Numbered from the stretch's first letter, positions 1 through 7,457 are shown. The stretch: 37,635 nt of DNA from Bacteroidota bacterium (GCA_003153435.1 PLYR01000125.1:84423-122057), one strand, 5' to 3'. The notes: generated by a model from the sequence alone, not told the origin. A program made the numbers and translations.

Positions 1-1083
1 AATAATACGGCTACCGGATTGCAAGCTATGTTTTCAAACACGATCGGAAGTAACAATACAGCTGCCGGGGTGAATGCGCTTTATACTAATGTATCCGGCA
101 GCAACAATACTTCCACCGGAGTGCTTTCTCTGGATTTAAATACAGCCAACAATAACTGTGCTTATGGTTATCAGGCACTCTATGCCAATACTACGGGTAT
201 GACGAATACTGCGATGGGTTATGAAGCCATGATCAATAACCTTACAGGTTCTGCAAATACGGCTGTCGGCGACAGCGCCCTGGGAAGCAACACCTCCGGA
301 TCGTATAACAATGCAAGCGGATTTAAATCCTTACTTATAAATACAAGCGGAACTTACAATAATGCCTATGGTGGAGGCGCTCTTCTGAACACTTTTACAG
401 GAAGTCAGAACACAGCCGTAGGACATATTGCTTTACTAACCAATGTAAGCGGCAACTTGAATACTGCCGTTGGATATGCTGCCGATGTTACCTTAGGCAC
501 ATTCAATAACGCCACAGCCATCGGAGCCAATGCTTCTGTTTGTGCCTCCAATACCATGACGTTTGGTGATGGTAATGTGACCGGATGGGGTTTCGGAACC
601 TGTGTTGCCGGAGGAGATCTGATGACCATCAATGGAGGTGGCGGATCATTTGCAAAACTGAGTACCGGAGGTGTCTGGAGCTGGACTTCAGACCGGAACA
701 AAAAAGAAAATTTCAAAGTAATTGAAGGGGAAGAATTACTGAATAAAATCGATCAACTCCAGATCACCCAATGGAACTATAAGGTAGAACCCAAGGTCAG
801 ACATATTGGTCCGATGGCTCAGGATTTCTACAAAGCCTTTAAGCTGAGCGATGACAGTCTGAGCATTTCTTCGCTCGACCCTTCCGGTATTTCCCTGGCC
901 GGAATTCAAGCCTTGAATAAAAAACTGGAAGAAAAGAATCGCTTGCTTCAGGACCAGATCAATAAACTGGAAACATCGAACACCGTGCTGAATTCAGCCA
1001 GACTCCAGAATGAAAAATCAATTGCTGAACTCAGAGCCTTATACGAGTCACTGACCCAGGCTCAGGCTAATAGTAATAAATAA
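1..1083 (+). CDS. Surface/fibre-like protein with 17-residue repeats and C-terminal S74 chaperone domain (5' partial)
   Basis: The reading frame is open to the first base, so the N-terminus lies outside the window. Codons 1-165 hold about nine imperfect 17-residue repeats of the form N-T-A-x-G-x-x-A-L-x-x-N-x-x-G-x-x, similar to YadA-head or tail-fibre beta-repeats. A C-terminal region follows that matches the peptidase S74 / intramolecular chaperone domain: the motif TSDRNKKENF places the conserved Ser at codon 230 with Asp next to it and Lys at 234-235, followed by the usual 'IGPMAQDF' segment. The last 60 residues form a coiled coil. In known S74 proteins the domain trimerises the fibre and then cuts itself off at the Ser. 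Here it is likely to help assemble an exported trimeric beta-structured protein. No phage genes are adjacent, so a cell-surface protein is more likely than a prophage tail fibre. The ATG at 19 is internal to the frame and probably not the start. Confidence 0.85.
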   Translation, partial: NNTATGLQAMFSNTIGSNNTAAGVNALYTNVSGSNNTSTGVLSLDLNTANNNCAYGYQALYANTTGMTNTAMGYEAMINNLTGSANTAVGDSALGSNTSGSYNNASGFKSLLINTSGTYNNAYGGGALLNTFTGSQNTAVGHIALLTNVSGNLNTAVGYAADVTLGTFNNATAIGANASVCASNTMTFGDGNVTGWGFGTCVAGGDLMTINGGGGSFAKLSTGGVWSWTSDRNKKENFKVIEGEELLNKIDQLQITQWNYKVEPKVRHIGPMAQDFYKAFKLSDDSLSISSLDPSGISLAGIQALNKKLEEKNRLLQDQINKLETSNTVLNSARLQNEKSIAELRALYESLTQAQANSNK

Positions 1084-1109
1084 TTACTGCTGCTTTATGT
1101 CAACTCACT

Positions 1110-1126
1110 GGTTCAAACTTTGAACC
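1110..1126. terminator. Inverted repeat after the S74 gene, possible weak terminator
   Basis: Arms GGTTCAAA and TTTGAACC are separated by one base, 27 nt after the stop codon, and are followed by a short T-rich run. A hairpin with a 5-nt loop and a 6-bp stem can form. No long U tract follows, so a terminator role is tentative. Confidence 0.35.
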
Positions 1127-1240
1127 TTTGCAGCGTTTTATATTAAAATTCATTTACCAAAATCGTCTACTTTCTTACATCATTGGTCATGCATGTCCTC
1201 CTCCGGGGCTTTAAAGGCATTTTTTTAACCGATAATTGGT

Positions 1241-1248
1241 TAAATTCG
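1241..1248 (+). promoter_or_regulatory. Bacteroidetes -7 element (TAAATTCG) abutting the histidine kinase start
   Basis: TAAATTCG matches the Bacteroidetes -7 consensus TAnnTTTG at all but one base, and it ends 4 nt before the ATG at 1253. No clear -33 TTG is seen at the right spacing. If used, transcription would begin at or next to the start codon. Confidence 0.45.
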
Positions 1249-1252
1249 GTTC

Positions 1253-3397
1253 ATGAAAAGAGCCAATAAAGCACTCTTAATTTTTCTAATCCCCTTCTTT
1301 TACCTCGCCATACATGTCTATTCTCAAACTCCGGTTGCCGATTCCCTTCGGACGAAATTACTTACCGCAGCCAATGATTCCAACAAGGTTATTTTAGAGC
1401 TTGCCTTATCCAATGAACTCACCCAGTCAGGGAATCAATCCAGGGCCATAACCTTTGCAGAAGAGGCAAAATCTATTGCAGGTACCGTTCATTACAAAAG
1501 AGGAGAAGGCAAAGCTTGTCTCACGCTGGGAAATATCTATTTAAGTGAAAGTCACTTTGAAAAAGCACTTGAATCTTATGGACAAAGTCTGAAGATTTTC
1601 AAGGAACTGGAATTTCAAAAGGGAATTGCCATAGCCTTGAATAATATCGGGAATCTTTATTATTACAAAAGTGATTTCCAAAAGGCACTCACTTATTACG
1701 ACAGCAGTCTGACGGTACGAATAAACAACCAGGATGAACTTGGTATAGCCATGTCCTATAATAACATAGGAGCGATATACAAAAACTATGGAAGCTATGT
1801 CAAGGGACTGGACTATTACCTTAAAAGCCTGATCATTAGGGAAAAAGTAAAGGATAAAACAGGTATGGCTACCTCTTATAACAATATCGGAGAAATCTAC
1901 CGCCTCCTCAATGATTTTCCAAAAGCCACTAAATACAATTATTTAAGTCTGAAGATCAATACGGAGATCGGCGACAAACCCGCCATTGCCACTTCCCTGA
2001 ATAATCTCGGAATCCTATTTGCGATGCAGGGAGACTACCGCAATGCGTATGACTTCTTTAGAAAATGTGCCGGGATCAGGCAAGAAGTCCTTGATTCTCG
2101 TGGCCTCGCTCAGGTTTATAATAATATTGGAAATCTGTTTACCGATCTTTATAACAAGCCTGACTCTGTCAGAGAAAATTTCACGCTTCATTTTTCTAAA
2201 AGCCGTTATAGATCAACCCTGAATCGAAACAGTCTGCTTGATTCCGCTTTTTCCTTGCATCACGATGCTGAATCCAGGAGTAACGCAATCGACGATAAGG
2301 AACAACAGATTTATGCGCTCATGGGAATGGGTAGTGTGACCCGGATGAGGCTGGATTATAAGGATGCGATTCCATATTATCAGCAAGTGATTCAGTTGGC
2401 AGATAAATTTCATTTTTTAAAGGAGCTTGGAGATGCCAACTATGCCTTGTATGAATGCTACCAGGGATTGAATAAATACAAAGAAGCACTCGATTGGTTT
2501 GTCAAATACAAAGCAACCCAGGATTCCCTAAGCAATATCGAGAATAAGGCTTCAGGAATTAAGTTTGACTTGAATTACATCAGCGAAAAAAAGGAGGCAG
2601 TTGCCAAAGCCGAATCCGCTGCCAGGGAAAGAATTGAAAAGGTTATCGAAAAGCGGCAGCAGATTGCAATAACCGCTTTAGGAACCTTGTTACTTATCGT
2701 CATTATTTTTTCATTCTTCTTCTACCGGTCCTATCGTTTGAAGAAAAAAGACAACTTAAAGATCCTGGAGCAACGAATGACCATAGAAAGTGCGTTGAAA
2801 GAGAAAGAAGCATTGATTACGGAGATCCATCACCGGGTGAAAAATAACCTGCAGGTTATTTCAAGCATGTTAAATCTTCAAATCGATAAAACAATCAGTA
2901 AAGAAACGAAGGATGCCCTGATAGGTGCTCAGGAAAGAATCCGTTCTATGGCTCTTATTCATGGACTTTTATATTCCAGAAACCAGTTTCAGGAAATTGA
3001 CATGAGTCTGTATCTGCCAAAGCTGGTGCTTGAAATTGCGAAAGGCTATTCATCCCCGGATAAAAAAATAGAAACCATATTCTATTGTGATAAATTGATT
3101 TTCTCCCTGGAGAAGGCCATTCCAGTTGGGCTCCTCGTGAATGAAATTGTAACCAATTCTTTCAAACATGCCTTCAAGAATACTGACAAGGGGACTGTAT
3201 CTTTAAGGCTTGAGCAACGAGATGAATTATGTTATCTGGAAGTGAGTGATGACGGATCGGGTATGTCAGAAGCCTCGGGCAAAAAAATTGAAAAGTCGCT
3301 CGGAACAGAGCTCATTCATATCCTCTCCGAACAGATCAATGGTAAATTGGTTGTTAAATCAGATAAGGGCTTGTCTTACTCTATCTACTTTCCATAA
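1253..3397 (+). CDS. TPR-containing sensor histidine kinase (HisKA_2 family)
   Basis: This 714-residue protein has an N-terminal signal peptide (about 1-24, ending HVYSQ). About seven TPR motifs span residues 80-420. One transmembrane helix lies at about 472-490, followed by a cytoplasmic linker, a HisKA_2 dimerisation/phosphoacceptor segment with EIHHRVKNNLQ (His pair at 526-527), and an HATPase_c domain with the N-box around N630 and the G-box DDGSGMS near 666. The signal peptide plus single membrane helix puts the TPR part in the periplasm and the kinase in the cytoplasm. HisKA_2 kinases typically phosphorylate separate response regulators or output proteins. None is encoded here, and there is no fused receiver. 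The TPR part and layout resemble the phosphatase-type sensor at 4774. It converges on hicB, 33 bp away. Confidence 0.9.
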   Translation: MKRANKALLIFLIPFFYLAIHVYSQTPVADSLRTKLLTAANDSNKVILELALSNELTQSGNQSRAITFAEEAKSIAGTVHYKRGEGKACLTLGNIYLSESHFEKALESYGQSLKIFKELEFQKGIAIALNNIGNLYYYKSDFQKALTYYDSSLTVRINNQDELGIAMSYNNIGAIYKNYGSYVKGLDYYLKSLIIREKVKDKTGMATSYNNIGEIYRLLNDFPKATKYNYLSLKINTEIGDKPAIATSLNNLGILFAMQGDYRNAYDFFRKCAGIRQEVLDSRGLAQVYNNIGNLFTDLYNKPDSVRENFTLHFSKSRYRSTLNRNSLLDSAFSLHHDAESRSNAIDDKEQQIYALMGMGSVTRMRLDYKDAIPYYQQVIQLADKFHFLKELGDANYALYECYQGLNKYKEALDWFVKYKATQDSLSNIENKASGIKFDLNYISEKKEAVAKAESAARERIEKVIEKRQQIAITALGTLLLIVIIFSFFFYRSYRLKKKDNLKILEQRMTIESALKEKEALITEIHHRVKNNLQVISSMLNLQIDKTISKETKDALIGAQERIRSMALIHGLLYSRNQFQEIDMSLYLPKLVLEIAKGYSSPDKKIETIFYCDKLIFSLEKAIPVGLLVNEIVTNSFKHAFKNTDKGTVSLRLEQRDELCYLEVSDDGSGMSEASGKKIEKSLGTELIHILSEQINGKLVVKSDKGLSYSIYFP

Positions 3398-3430
3398 CTT
3401 CTTCTAGACTATTATCAAGCCAATAGAACG

Positions 3431-3805
3431 CTATAATAAAAATCGAATCTCCGCAAGTTCTCTGCCTATCTGCTGAACACCTTTAAGAATGCGCTGAGTT
3501 TGAGAGGGAGACGGTTTTTTATTTCCGTGAATATATTGAGCCAGCAGACTCTGATTCATGTGAATCCGTTCTGAAAGAGCTTTGGCATTGATTACTTTAT
3601 AAAAAGCAAAAAACTGAGGCAGATCTAGCGTTATTTTTAATTTTTCTTCAGTAACTCCTCCGCTTTCAAAATGAAGGCTTAACACCTCTATCATATTTGA
3701 TTTAAGCTCTTCCAGATTTTTGCCAGTAGTAGCGACTGCGTATTTCTTAGCGTAAGCAGAGTATCCGGTTTTTGTTCGCTCCACGATCATTTCAATTTTC
3801 TTCAT
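3431..3805 (-). CDS. hicB: HicB-type antitoxin with HTH domain
   Basis: The protein has 124 residues. The N-terminal half (MKKIEMIVERTKTGYSAYAK...) has the partially degraded RNase-H-like fold of HicB antitoxins. The C-terminal half (about 75-110) is a helix-turn-helix of the XRE type (ALSERIHMNQSLLAQYIHG) that would bind the operator. It lies 11 bp downstream of the hicA-like gene on the same strand, the usual toxin-antitoxin pairing in hicA-hicB order. In characterised systems HicB neutralises HicA by direct binding and represses the operon. It is somewhat short for HTH-containing HicB proteins but looks intact. Confidence 0.82.
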   Translation of the reverse strand: MKKIEMIVERTKTGYSAYAKKYAVATTGKNLEELKSNMIEVLSLHFESGGVTEEKLKITLDLPQFFAFYKVINAKALSERIHMNQSLLAQYIHGNKKPSPSQTQRILKGVQQIGRELAEIRFLL

Positions 3806-3816
3806 TTTCTGTTTTT

Positions 3817-4002
3817 TTATTTCAGACTAGCATCTTTCAAAATTTTATTTTCCAATCCTTTACCCACCTCATTACTACCATGATTTGGCACAGTAAGTTG
3901 ATTCACTTTAATTGGATGCCTCATTACCATATGACTGCCTGATTGCCGAATAACAACCCAACCATCCTTTTTGAGTATCCGGATAAGTTCGCTGCTTTTC
4001 AC
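3817..4002 (-). CDS. hicA: HicA-type mRNA interferase toxin
   Basis: The 61-residue protein has the HicA dsRBD-like fold: GWVVIRQSGSHMVMRHP with the catalytic His at position 24 in the G-S-H motif, then a basic beta-strand region and a final helix. HicA enzymes cut mRNA independently of translation. The start is GTG (4000-4002) and the start of MKSSELIRIL fits the family. On the minus strand, TACCTTTA (4007-4014) just upstream is one base off the -7 consensus and ends 4 nt before the GTG, so this mRNA could also be nearly leaderless. The operon lies between a histidine kinase gene and a decayed integrase next to a tRNA, suggesting arrival with a mobile element. Confidence 0.85.
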   Translation of the reverse strand: MKSSELIRILKKDGWVVIRQSGSHMVMRHPIKVNQLTVPNHGSNEVGKGLENKILKDASLK

Positions 4003-4023
4003 TAAGTAAAGGTAATAATTTTA

Positions 4024-4344
4024 TTACTTATTAAAAAGATTCTTCCAACCGAAGATTTCTATTATTTTTCTTTTTTCCCGATGGCGCGGATTCAAAAGAT
4101 TAGGAATTAATACGACTGAGTATCTAACCGCTTCAATTTCAGCATCTAAAAAAGCGGTTAGATGGAATATGAAGCGCAGATTGTGTGTTAGCATATCCGT
4201 GCCCTTTTTTTCTGCCGCCAATCTCGTACTGTTTGCAAATGGATTTTTAATCCACTCATGGGTTAATCTGATGATAATTGGGTTCCTTTCTTGTTTCTGT
4301 GCACGTCTGGAATCCATTGTAAGTTTTAAGGTTGCCATAAACAT
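4024..4344 (-). pseudogene. Decayed tyrosine-recombinase (integrase) N-terminus
   Basis: The frame codes for 106 residues. Only the first ~30 (MATLKLTMDSRRAQKQERNP then IIIRLTHEW, from the second ATG at 4336-4338) look familiar: they resemble the Arm-DNA-binding domain at the start of Bacteroidetes tyrosine recombinases. The rest shows no core-binding or catalytic domain and no R-H-R-Y residues, and reads as unrelated sequence. Such enzymes normally have about 400 residues, so this is a fragment. It points away from a tRNA-Lys gene 230 bp off, the classic layout of an integration site. The C-terminal 75 residues may not be real coding sequence. The integrase assignment rests on a short motif. 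Confidence 0.5.
4122..4163. repeat. 12-bp perfect inverted repeat with 18-nt spacer
   Basis: ATCTAACCGCTT at 4122-4133 is perfectly mirrored by AAGCGGTTAGAT at 4152-4163. It lies inside the non-homologous part of the integrase fragment, so it is more likely a protein-binding or element-end site, or a hairpin, than coding constraint. Confidence 0.6.
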
Positions 4345-4362
4345 TAGGTTTAATGGCTAAAT

Positions 4363-4397
4363 CGTGCTTAAATCATGTGCAAGTTATGTGCAGGTTT
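4363..4397. repeat. Short direct repeats upstream of the integrase fragment (candidate arm-binding sites)
   Basis: Three imperfect 11-12 bp units follow each other: CGTGCTTAAATC, CATGTGCAAGTT and ATGTGCAGGTTT. All share a TGC core. They start about 20 bp upstream of the integrase fragment's ATG and face the tRNA. Tyrosine recombinases bind such arm repeats through the very domain retained in the fragment, so these may be leftover binding sites. Confidence 0.4.
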
Positions 4398-4525
4398 TCT
4401 GGTTAAAAGATGGTGGGTAAGCTCCGGTATTTTCGACAAAAAAAGAGTGCAAATCGCTCTCGCTCTTCGCACTCGCTCTCATTTTCTGCCCCGAAGCAGA
4501 TCACCCTTCGGTTGCCCGCTTCAGG

Positions 4526-4580
4526 ACCATAAAGCGAAAAGTCCGAAGCGTTTCTGCTTCGGACTTTTCTGCTTTATGGT
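4526..4580 (-). terminator. Long hairpin terminator of tRNA-Lys that includes the CCA end
   Basis: The core is a perfect 13-bp inverted repeat (AAAAGTCCGAAGC at 4537-4549; its complement at 4556-4568) with a 6-nt loop. On the minus strand it is followed by TTTTCGCTTT, which suits a Rho-independent terminator directly after the tRNA. The pairing continues outward (ACCATAAAGC at 4526-4535 against GCTTTATGGT at 4571-4580) with one bulged base, giving 24 bp in all. The outer stem thus uses the tRNA's own ACCA 3' end. Confidence 0.65.
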
Positions 4581-4652
4581 GACCCCGCGGAGGATCGAAC
4601 TCCGGACCCGTTGATTAAGAGTCAACTGCTCTACCAGCTGAGCTACAGAGTC
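4577..4652 (-). tRNA. tRNA-Lys (anticodon CTT), CCA encoded
   Basis: Read on the minus strand, the 76-nt gene folds as a full cloverleaf: acceptor GACTCTG with CGGGGTC (with G-T pairs), D-arm GCTC/GAGC, anticodon stem GTTGA/TCAAC with loop CTCTTAA (anticodon CTT, reading the Lys codon AAG), T-arm CGGAG/CTCCG around TTCGATC, discriminator A and an encoded CCA. The variable loop is GGGTC. Upstream on the minus strand, TAATTTTA (4673-4680) is one base from the -7 consensus and could be its promoter. The nearby integrase fragment makes this tRNA a likely former attachment site. Confidence 0.95.
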
Positions 4653-4738
4653 ATTTCTGTTTTAGCAGGGTGTAAAATTAATAAAATTGGGTGTCCACAA
4701 GGTAAATTGTTAATTTATTTTTTCTCCATTCACAAGCC

Positions 4739-4770
4739 TTGGAAACCTGTATTTAAATTCACTAAGTTTG
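4739..4770 (+). promoter_or_regulatory. Bacteroidetes promoter (TTG, 21 nt, TAAGTTTG) touching the phosphatase-sensor start
   Basis: TTG at 4739-4741 and TAAGTTTG at 4763-4770 fit the -33 and -7 consensus with a 21-nt spacer. The -7 box ends 3 nt before the ATG at 4774, so a leaderless transcript is expected. Confidence 0.6.
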
Positions 4771-4773
4771 GTC

Positions 4774-7029
4774 ATGCCCTCTCCTCTCCGGTCTTTTCTA
4801 CTCCTCCTTTTCTTTTCGCTAGCCGCATCCCCCTGCCTGGCTCAGCACAAAGCAGATTCCCTCACCAAGAGGCTGCAAGCAACCCTGCAGGATACGGATC
4901 GTCTGAATACGTTGAATGCTTTAAGCCGCGAAATCATCAATACTCATCCCGACTCCACTGCTATCGCCTACTCCAACGAAGCTTTAAAACTGGGTGAAAA
5001 ATTGAAAGCTTCTGCACTCCCTGCTGTCTCCAAATGCGGGGAACATGGAACCGGAAAAGCCATCAAAAACCTGGGAGTGATGAATTACTTCCAGGGCAAC
5101 TATTCACAAGCCCTCATCCTGTTCCTGCGCGCCCTGGAAATATTCGAAAAAACGAATGACAAAGCTGGAATAGCCAACGTACTTGGGAACATTGGAGTGA
5201 TCTACAACATCCTGGGCGACTATTCCAAAGCGCTCGAATACAGTTTCAAAGGATTGAAGCTGGAAGAAGCGTCCGGAAATAAAAGCGGAATACTTGCTAA
5301 ATTAAGCGGTATCGGTCTGGTCTACTTCCAGCAACAGGATTATAATAAAGCCCTGGAGTTTTATTTCAAAGCGTTGAAGTTAGCGGAAGAGCTGGGCGAC
5401 AAGACCCTCGCTGCCACCAATCTGAGTAATATCGGGATTGTGTATATGGTCCGGAAAAATTTTGCAGGGGCTCTGAATTATTATCAGCAGGCTTATGTCA
5501 AGGCAAAAGAGACTGGACAAGAGAACACGCTCTGTGTACTTCTTGGTAACCTTGGCAATATAAGCAAGGATCAGGGTGATTCAGCCCTGGCTCATGGAAA
5601 CCGTTCTTTAGCATTCGAGGATAAATATCCCAAAGCCCTGGAGTATTATACAGAAGCTCTGAAAAAAGCAGAAGGCATTCAGGATAAAAGGAACATGGCC
5701 TCTAACCTCGGCGATATCGGAGCACTCTTCCTTCAAATGGCAGAGAACCTTCCCCCAAACCAAAGTGCACCCAAATACAAAGAGGCTGAATCGTATCTTT
5801 TAAAATCCATCGCGATTATTGATAGTGTAGGAGCGCTCGACTATAAAAAAGATGTGGAACAAGGGCTAAGCGATTTATACCTCCACACCGGCAGATACCA
5901 GCTGGCATTCGAGCATTACAAAAAACATATCAGCGCAAAGGATACGCTCTTTAGTGCGGAGAGTGCTAAAAAAAGCACCCGCACCGCCATGCAGTACGAC
6001 TTCGATAAGAAAGAAGCGGTCTCCACGGCAGAACATAAAAGTGAAATGGACAAACAGCAGGCCGTGGCTGAAGAAGAAAGCCGGAAACAAAAAATTATTA
6101 TCGGCTCTGTAGCGCTTGGACTATTATTTGTTCTGGTCTTTGCACTCTTTATCCTTCGTTCCTGGCGCATCACCAACAAGCAGAAACGGGTTATCGAAGA
6201 ACAAAAAAAGGCTGTGGAACACCAAAAGGAAATGGTGGTACACCAGAAAGAAATGGTAGAAGAAAAGAATAAGGAAATCACCGACTCGATTACCTATGCC
6301 CAACGTCTTCAAAAAGCCATCCTCCCCAGAAGAAGAGATATTCATGCCCTCTTCCCTGATTCCTTTGTGCTTTATATTCCGAAAGATATCGTAGCGGGAG
6401 ATTTCTACTGGATGGAATCTTCCAAAGGCCTTACCTTCATTGCAGCAGCCGACAGTACCGGGCATGGGGTTCCGGGTGCCATGGTTTCTGTTGTTTGCTC
6501 CAACGCTCTGAACAGAGCAGTAAAAGAGTTCGGACTTTCCGAACCGGGCCTGATTTTAAACAAGGTGAGAGAGCTGGTGATAGAAACTTTTGAAAAGAGT
6601 GAAAGTGAAGTGAAAGATGGAATGGATATCTCCCTTGCTTGTATCAATTCCAATTCAGGAGCTGTTTCCTGGGCCGGCGCCAATAACCCATTGTGGTATC
6701 TCCAGGGTGGTGTGATGAAGGAGCTAACAGCTGATAAACAACCCATAGGCCGGACAGACCACCCGAAGCCTTTTACGACTCATCACATTCAACTGAATAA
6801 AGGAGATATTCTTTATCTCTTTACCGATGGACTGCCCGACCAGTTCGGCGGACCTAAAGGAAAGAAATTTAAGTATAAAGCCTTTCAGGAAATACTAGTG
6901 AGCAATGCTTCCACCTCCTGTTCGGAAACAAAGACCCGCCTCGAGGATGCATTCCATGACTGGAAAGGCAATCTGGAACAAGTAGATGACATCTGTGTGA
7001 TCGGAATCAGGATAAACACTTTGTCATGA
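4774..7029 (+). CDS. TPR sensor with SpoIIE-type (PP2C) serine phosphatase output
   Basis: The product is 751 residues from ATG 4774. A TTG two codons upstream is in frame but falls within the -7 promoter element, so ATG 4774 is preferred. The signal peptide is about 1-23 (...SPCLAQ). About seven TPR units (for example GVIYNILGDYSKALEYSFKG) span 85-390. A membrane helix lies at about 440-465, then a Gln/Lys/Glu-rich coiled coil, then the SpoIIE/PP2C domain with G-D-F-Y-W (D543), ADSTGHG (D560), FTDGLPDQ (D685) and the final DD (738-739), which supply the metal-binding acids. Such proteins dephosphorylate anti-sigma-factor antagonists in partner-switching pathways, though no anti-sigma genes are present here. 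Layout parallels the kinase at 1253: periplasmic TPRs, one helix, cytoplasmic output. The stop overlaps the next gene (ATGA). Confidence 0.9.
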   Translation: MPSPLRSFLLLLFFSLAASPCLAQHKADSLTKRLQATLQDTDRLNTLNALSREIINTHPDSTAIAYSNEALKLGEKLKASALPAVSKCGEHGTGKAIKNLGVMNYFQGNYSQALILFLRALEIFEKTNDKAGIANVLGNIGVIYNILGDYSKALEYSFKGLKLEEASGNKSGILAKLSGIGLVYFQQQDYNKALEFYFKALKLAEELGDKTLAATNLSNIGIVYMVRKNFAGALNYYQQAYVKAKETGQENTLCVLLGNLGNISKDQGDSALAHGNRSLAFEDKYPKALEYYTEALKKAEGIQDKRNMASNLGDIGALFLQMAENLPPNQSAPKYKEAESYLLKSIAIIDSVGALDYKKDVEQGLSDLYLHTGRYQLAFEHYKKHISAKDTLFSAESAKKSTRTAMQYDFDKKEAVSTAEHKSEMDKQQAVAEEESRKQKIIIGSVALGLLFVLVFALFILRSWRITNKQKRVIEEQKKAVEHQKEMVVHQKEMVEEKNKEITDSITYAQRLQKAILPRRRDIHALFPDSFVLYIPKDIVAGDFYWMESSKGLTFIAAADSTGHGVPGAMVSVVCSNALNRAVKEFGLSEPGLILNKVRELVIETFEKSESEVKDGMDISLACINSNSGAVSWAGANNPLWYLQGGVMKELTADKQPIGRTDHPKPFTTHHIQLNKGDILYLFTDGLPDQFGGPKGKKFKYKAFQEILVSNASTSCSETKTRLEDAFHDWKGNLEQVDDICVIGIRINTLS

Positions 7030-7457
7030 AAAACCGGGGGATTCTCTTTCTGTGCTTCATCTTGCTCAACTTTGTCTCCTTTGCTCAATCCGCCTACCTG
7101 GGCCTGTCTCATACGAAGCTGTTGAAAGTAATCAAACACGATACCGCTTACCAAAACATCAAAGACAACCGCGACCCCAAAGGCATGCATGAAGTTTCCT
7201 GCCAGAGTAAACTTTCAAACACACTCACAGTTGACATTGTCTACCACTTTCAGAATGATACGTGTGCGGCTATCGTCTTCAACTACCCCAACAACAATGT
7301 CCTGAATTACATCATCGATTCTTTCGACAAAAAATATAAACGGGATCCTACACCTAAGAATGAGTACCGATGGGTAGAACAAGGAACCCGGAAAAAAGTT
7401 CATGTGCTGGAGAAAAAGGAAGGGATGTTCTCTACTTATTCGAATTATCTTGACTAA
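7026..7457 (+). CDS. Small secreted protein of unknown function
   Basis: This 143-residue protein is not one I recognise. It starts with a clear signal peptide (MKNRGILFLCFILLNF, cleavage near FAQ-S at about 21), leaving a mature domain of about 120 residues rich in Lys, Asn and Tyr, with two cysteines (in SCQSK and DTCAA) that could form a disulphide. The ATG overlaps the phosphatase-sensor stop as ATGA, so the two are translationally coupled and probably act together. A periplasmic partner of the sensor's TPR domain is an attractive guess only. A terminator-like palindrome overlaps its stop codon, so the two-gene operon probably ends here. Confidence 0.8.
   Translation: MKNRGILFLCFILLNFVSFAQSAYLGLSHTKLLKVIKHDTAYQNIKDNRDPKGMHEVSCQSKLSNTLTVDIVYHFQNDTCAAIVFNYPNNNVLNYIIDSFDKKYKRDPTPKNEYRWVEQGTRKKVHVLEKKEGMFSTYSNYLD

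Noticed and set aside
4169-4360. 63-codon plus-strand frame with a hydrophobic segment
   Set aside because: It is antisense to the integrase fragment, has no start context and no recognisable domain.
4491-4511. Second terminator from CCGAAG/CTTCGG
   Set aside because: The stem is only 6 bp and no T run follows on either strand.
4375-4614. Small plus-strand gene of 79 codons
   Set aside because: Its end lies within the tRNA-Lys gene (opposite strand) and it runs through the terminator hairpin, so it cannot be a real gene.
4768-4773. TTG as start of the phosphatase sensor
   Set aside because: The TTG is part of the -7 promoter box; the ATG at 4774 fits the signal peptide equally well.
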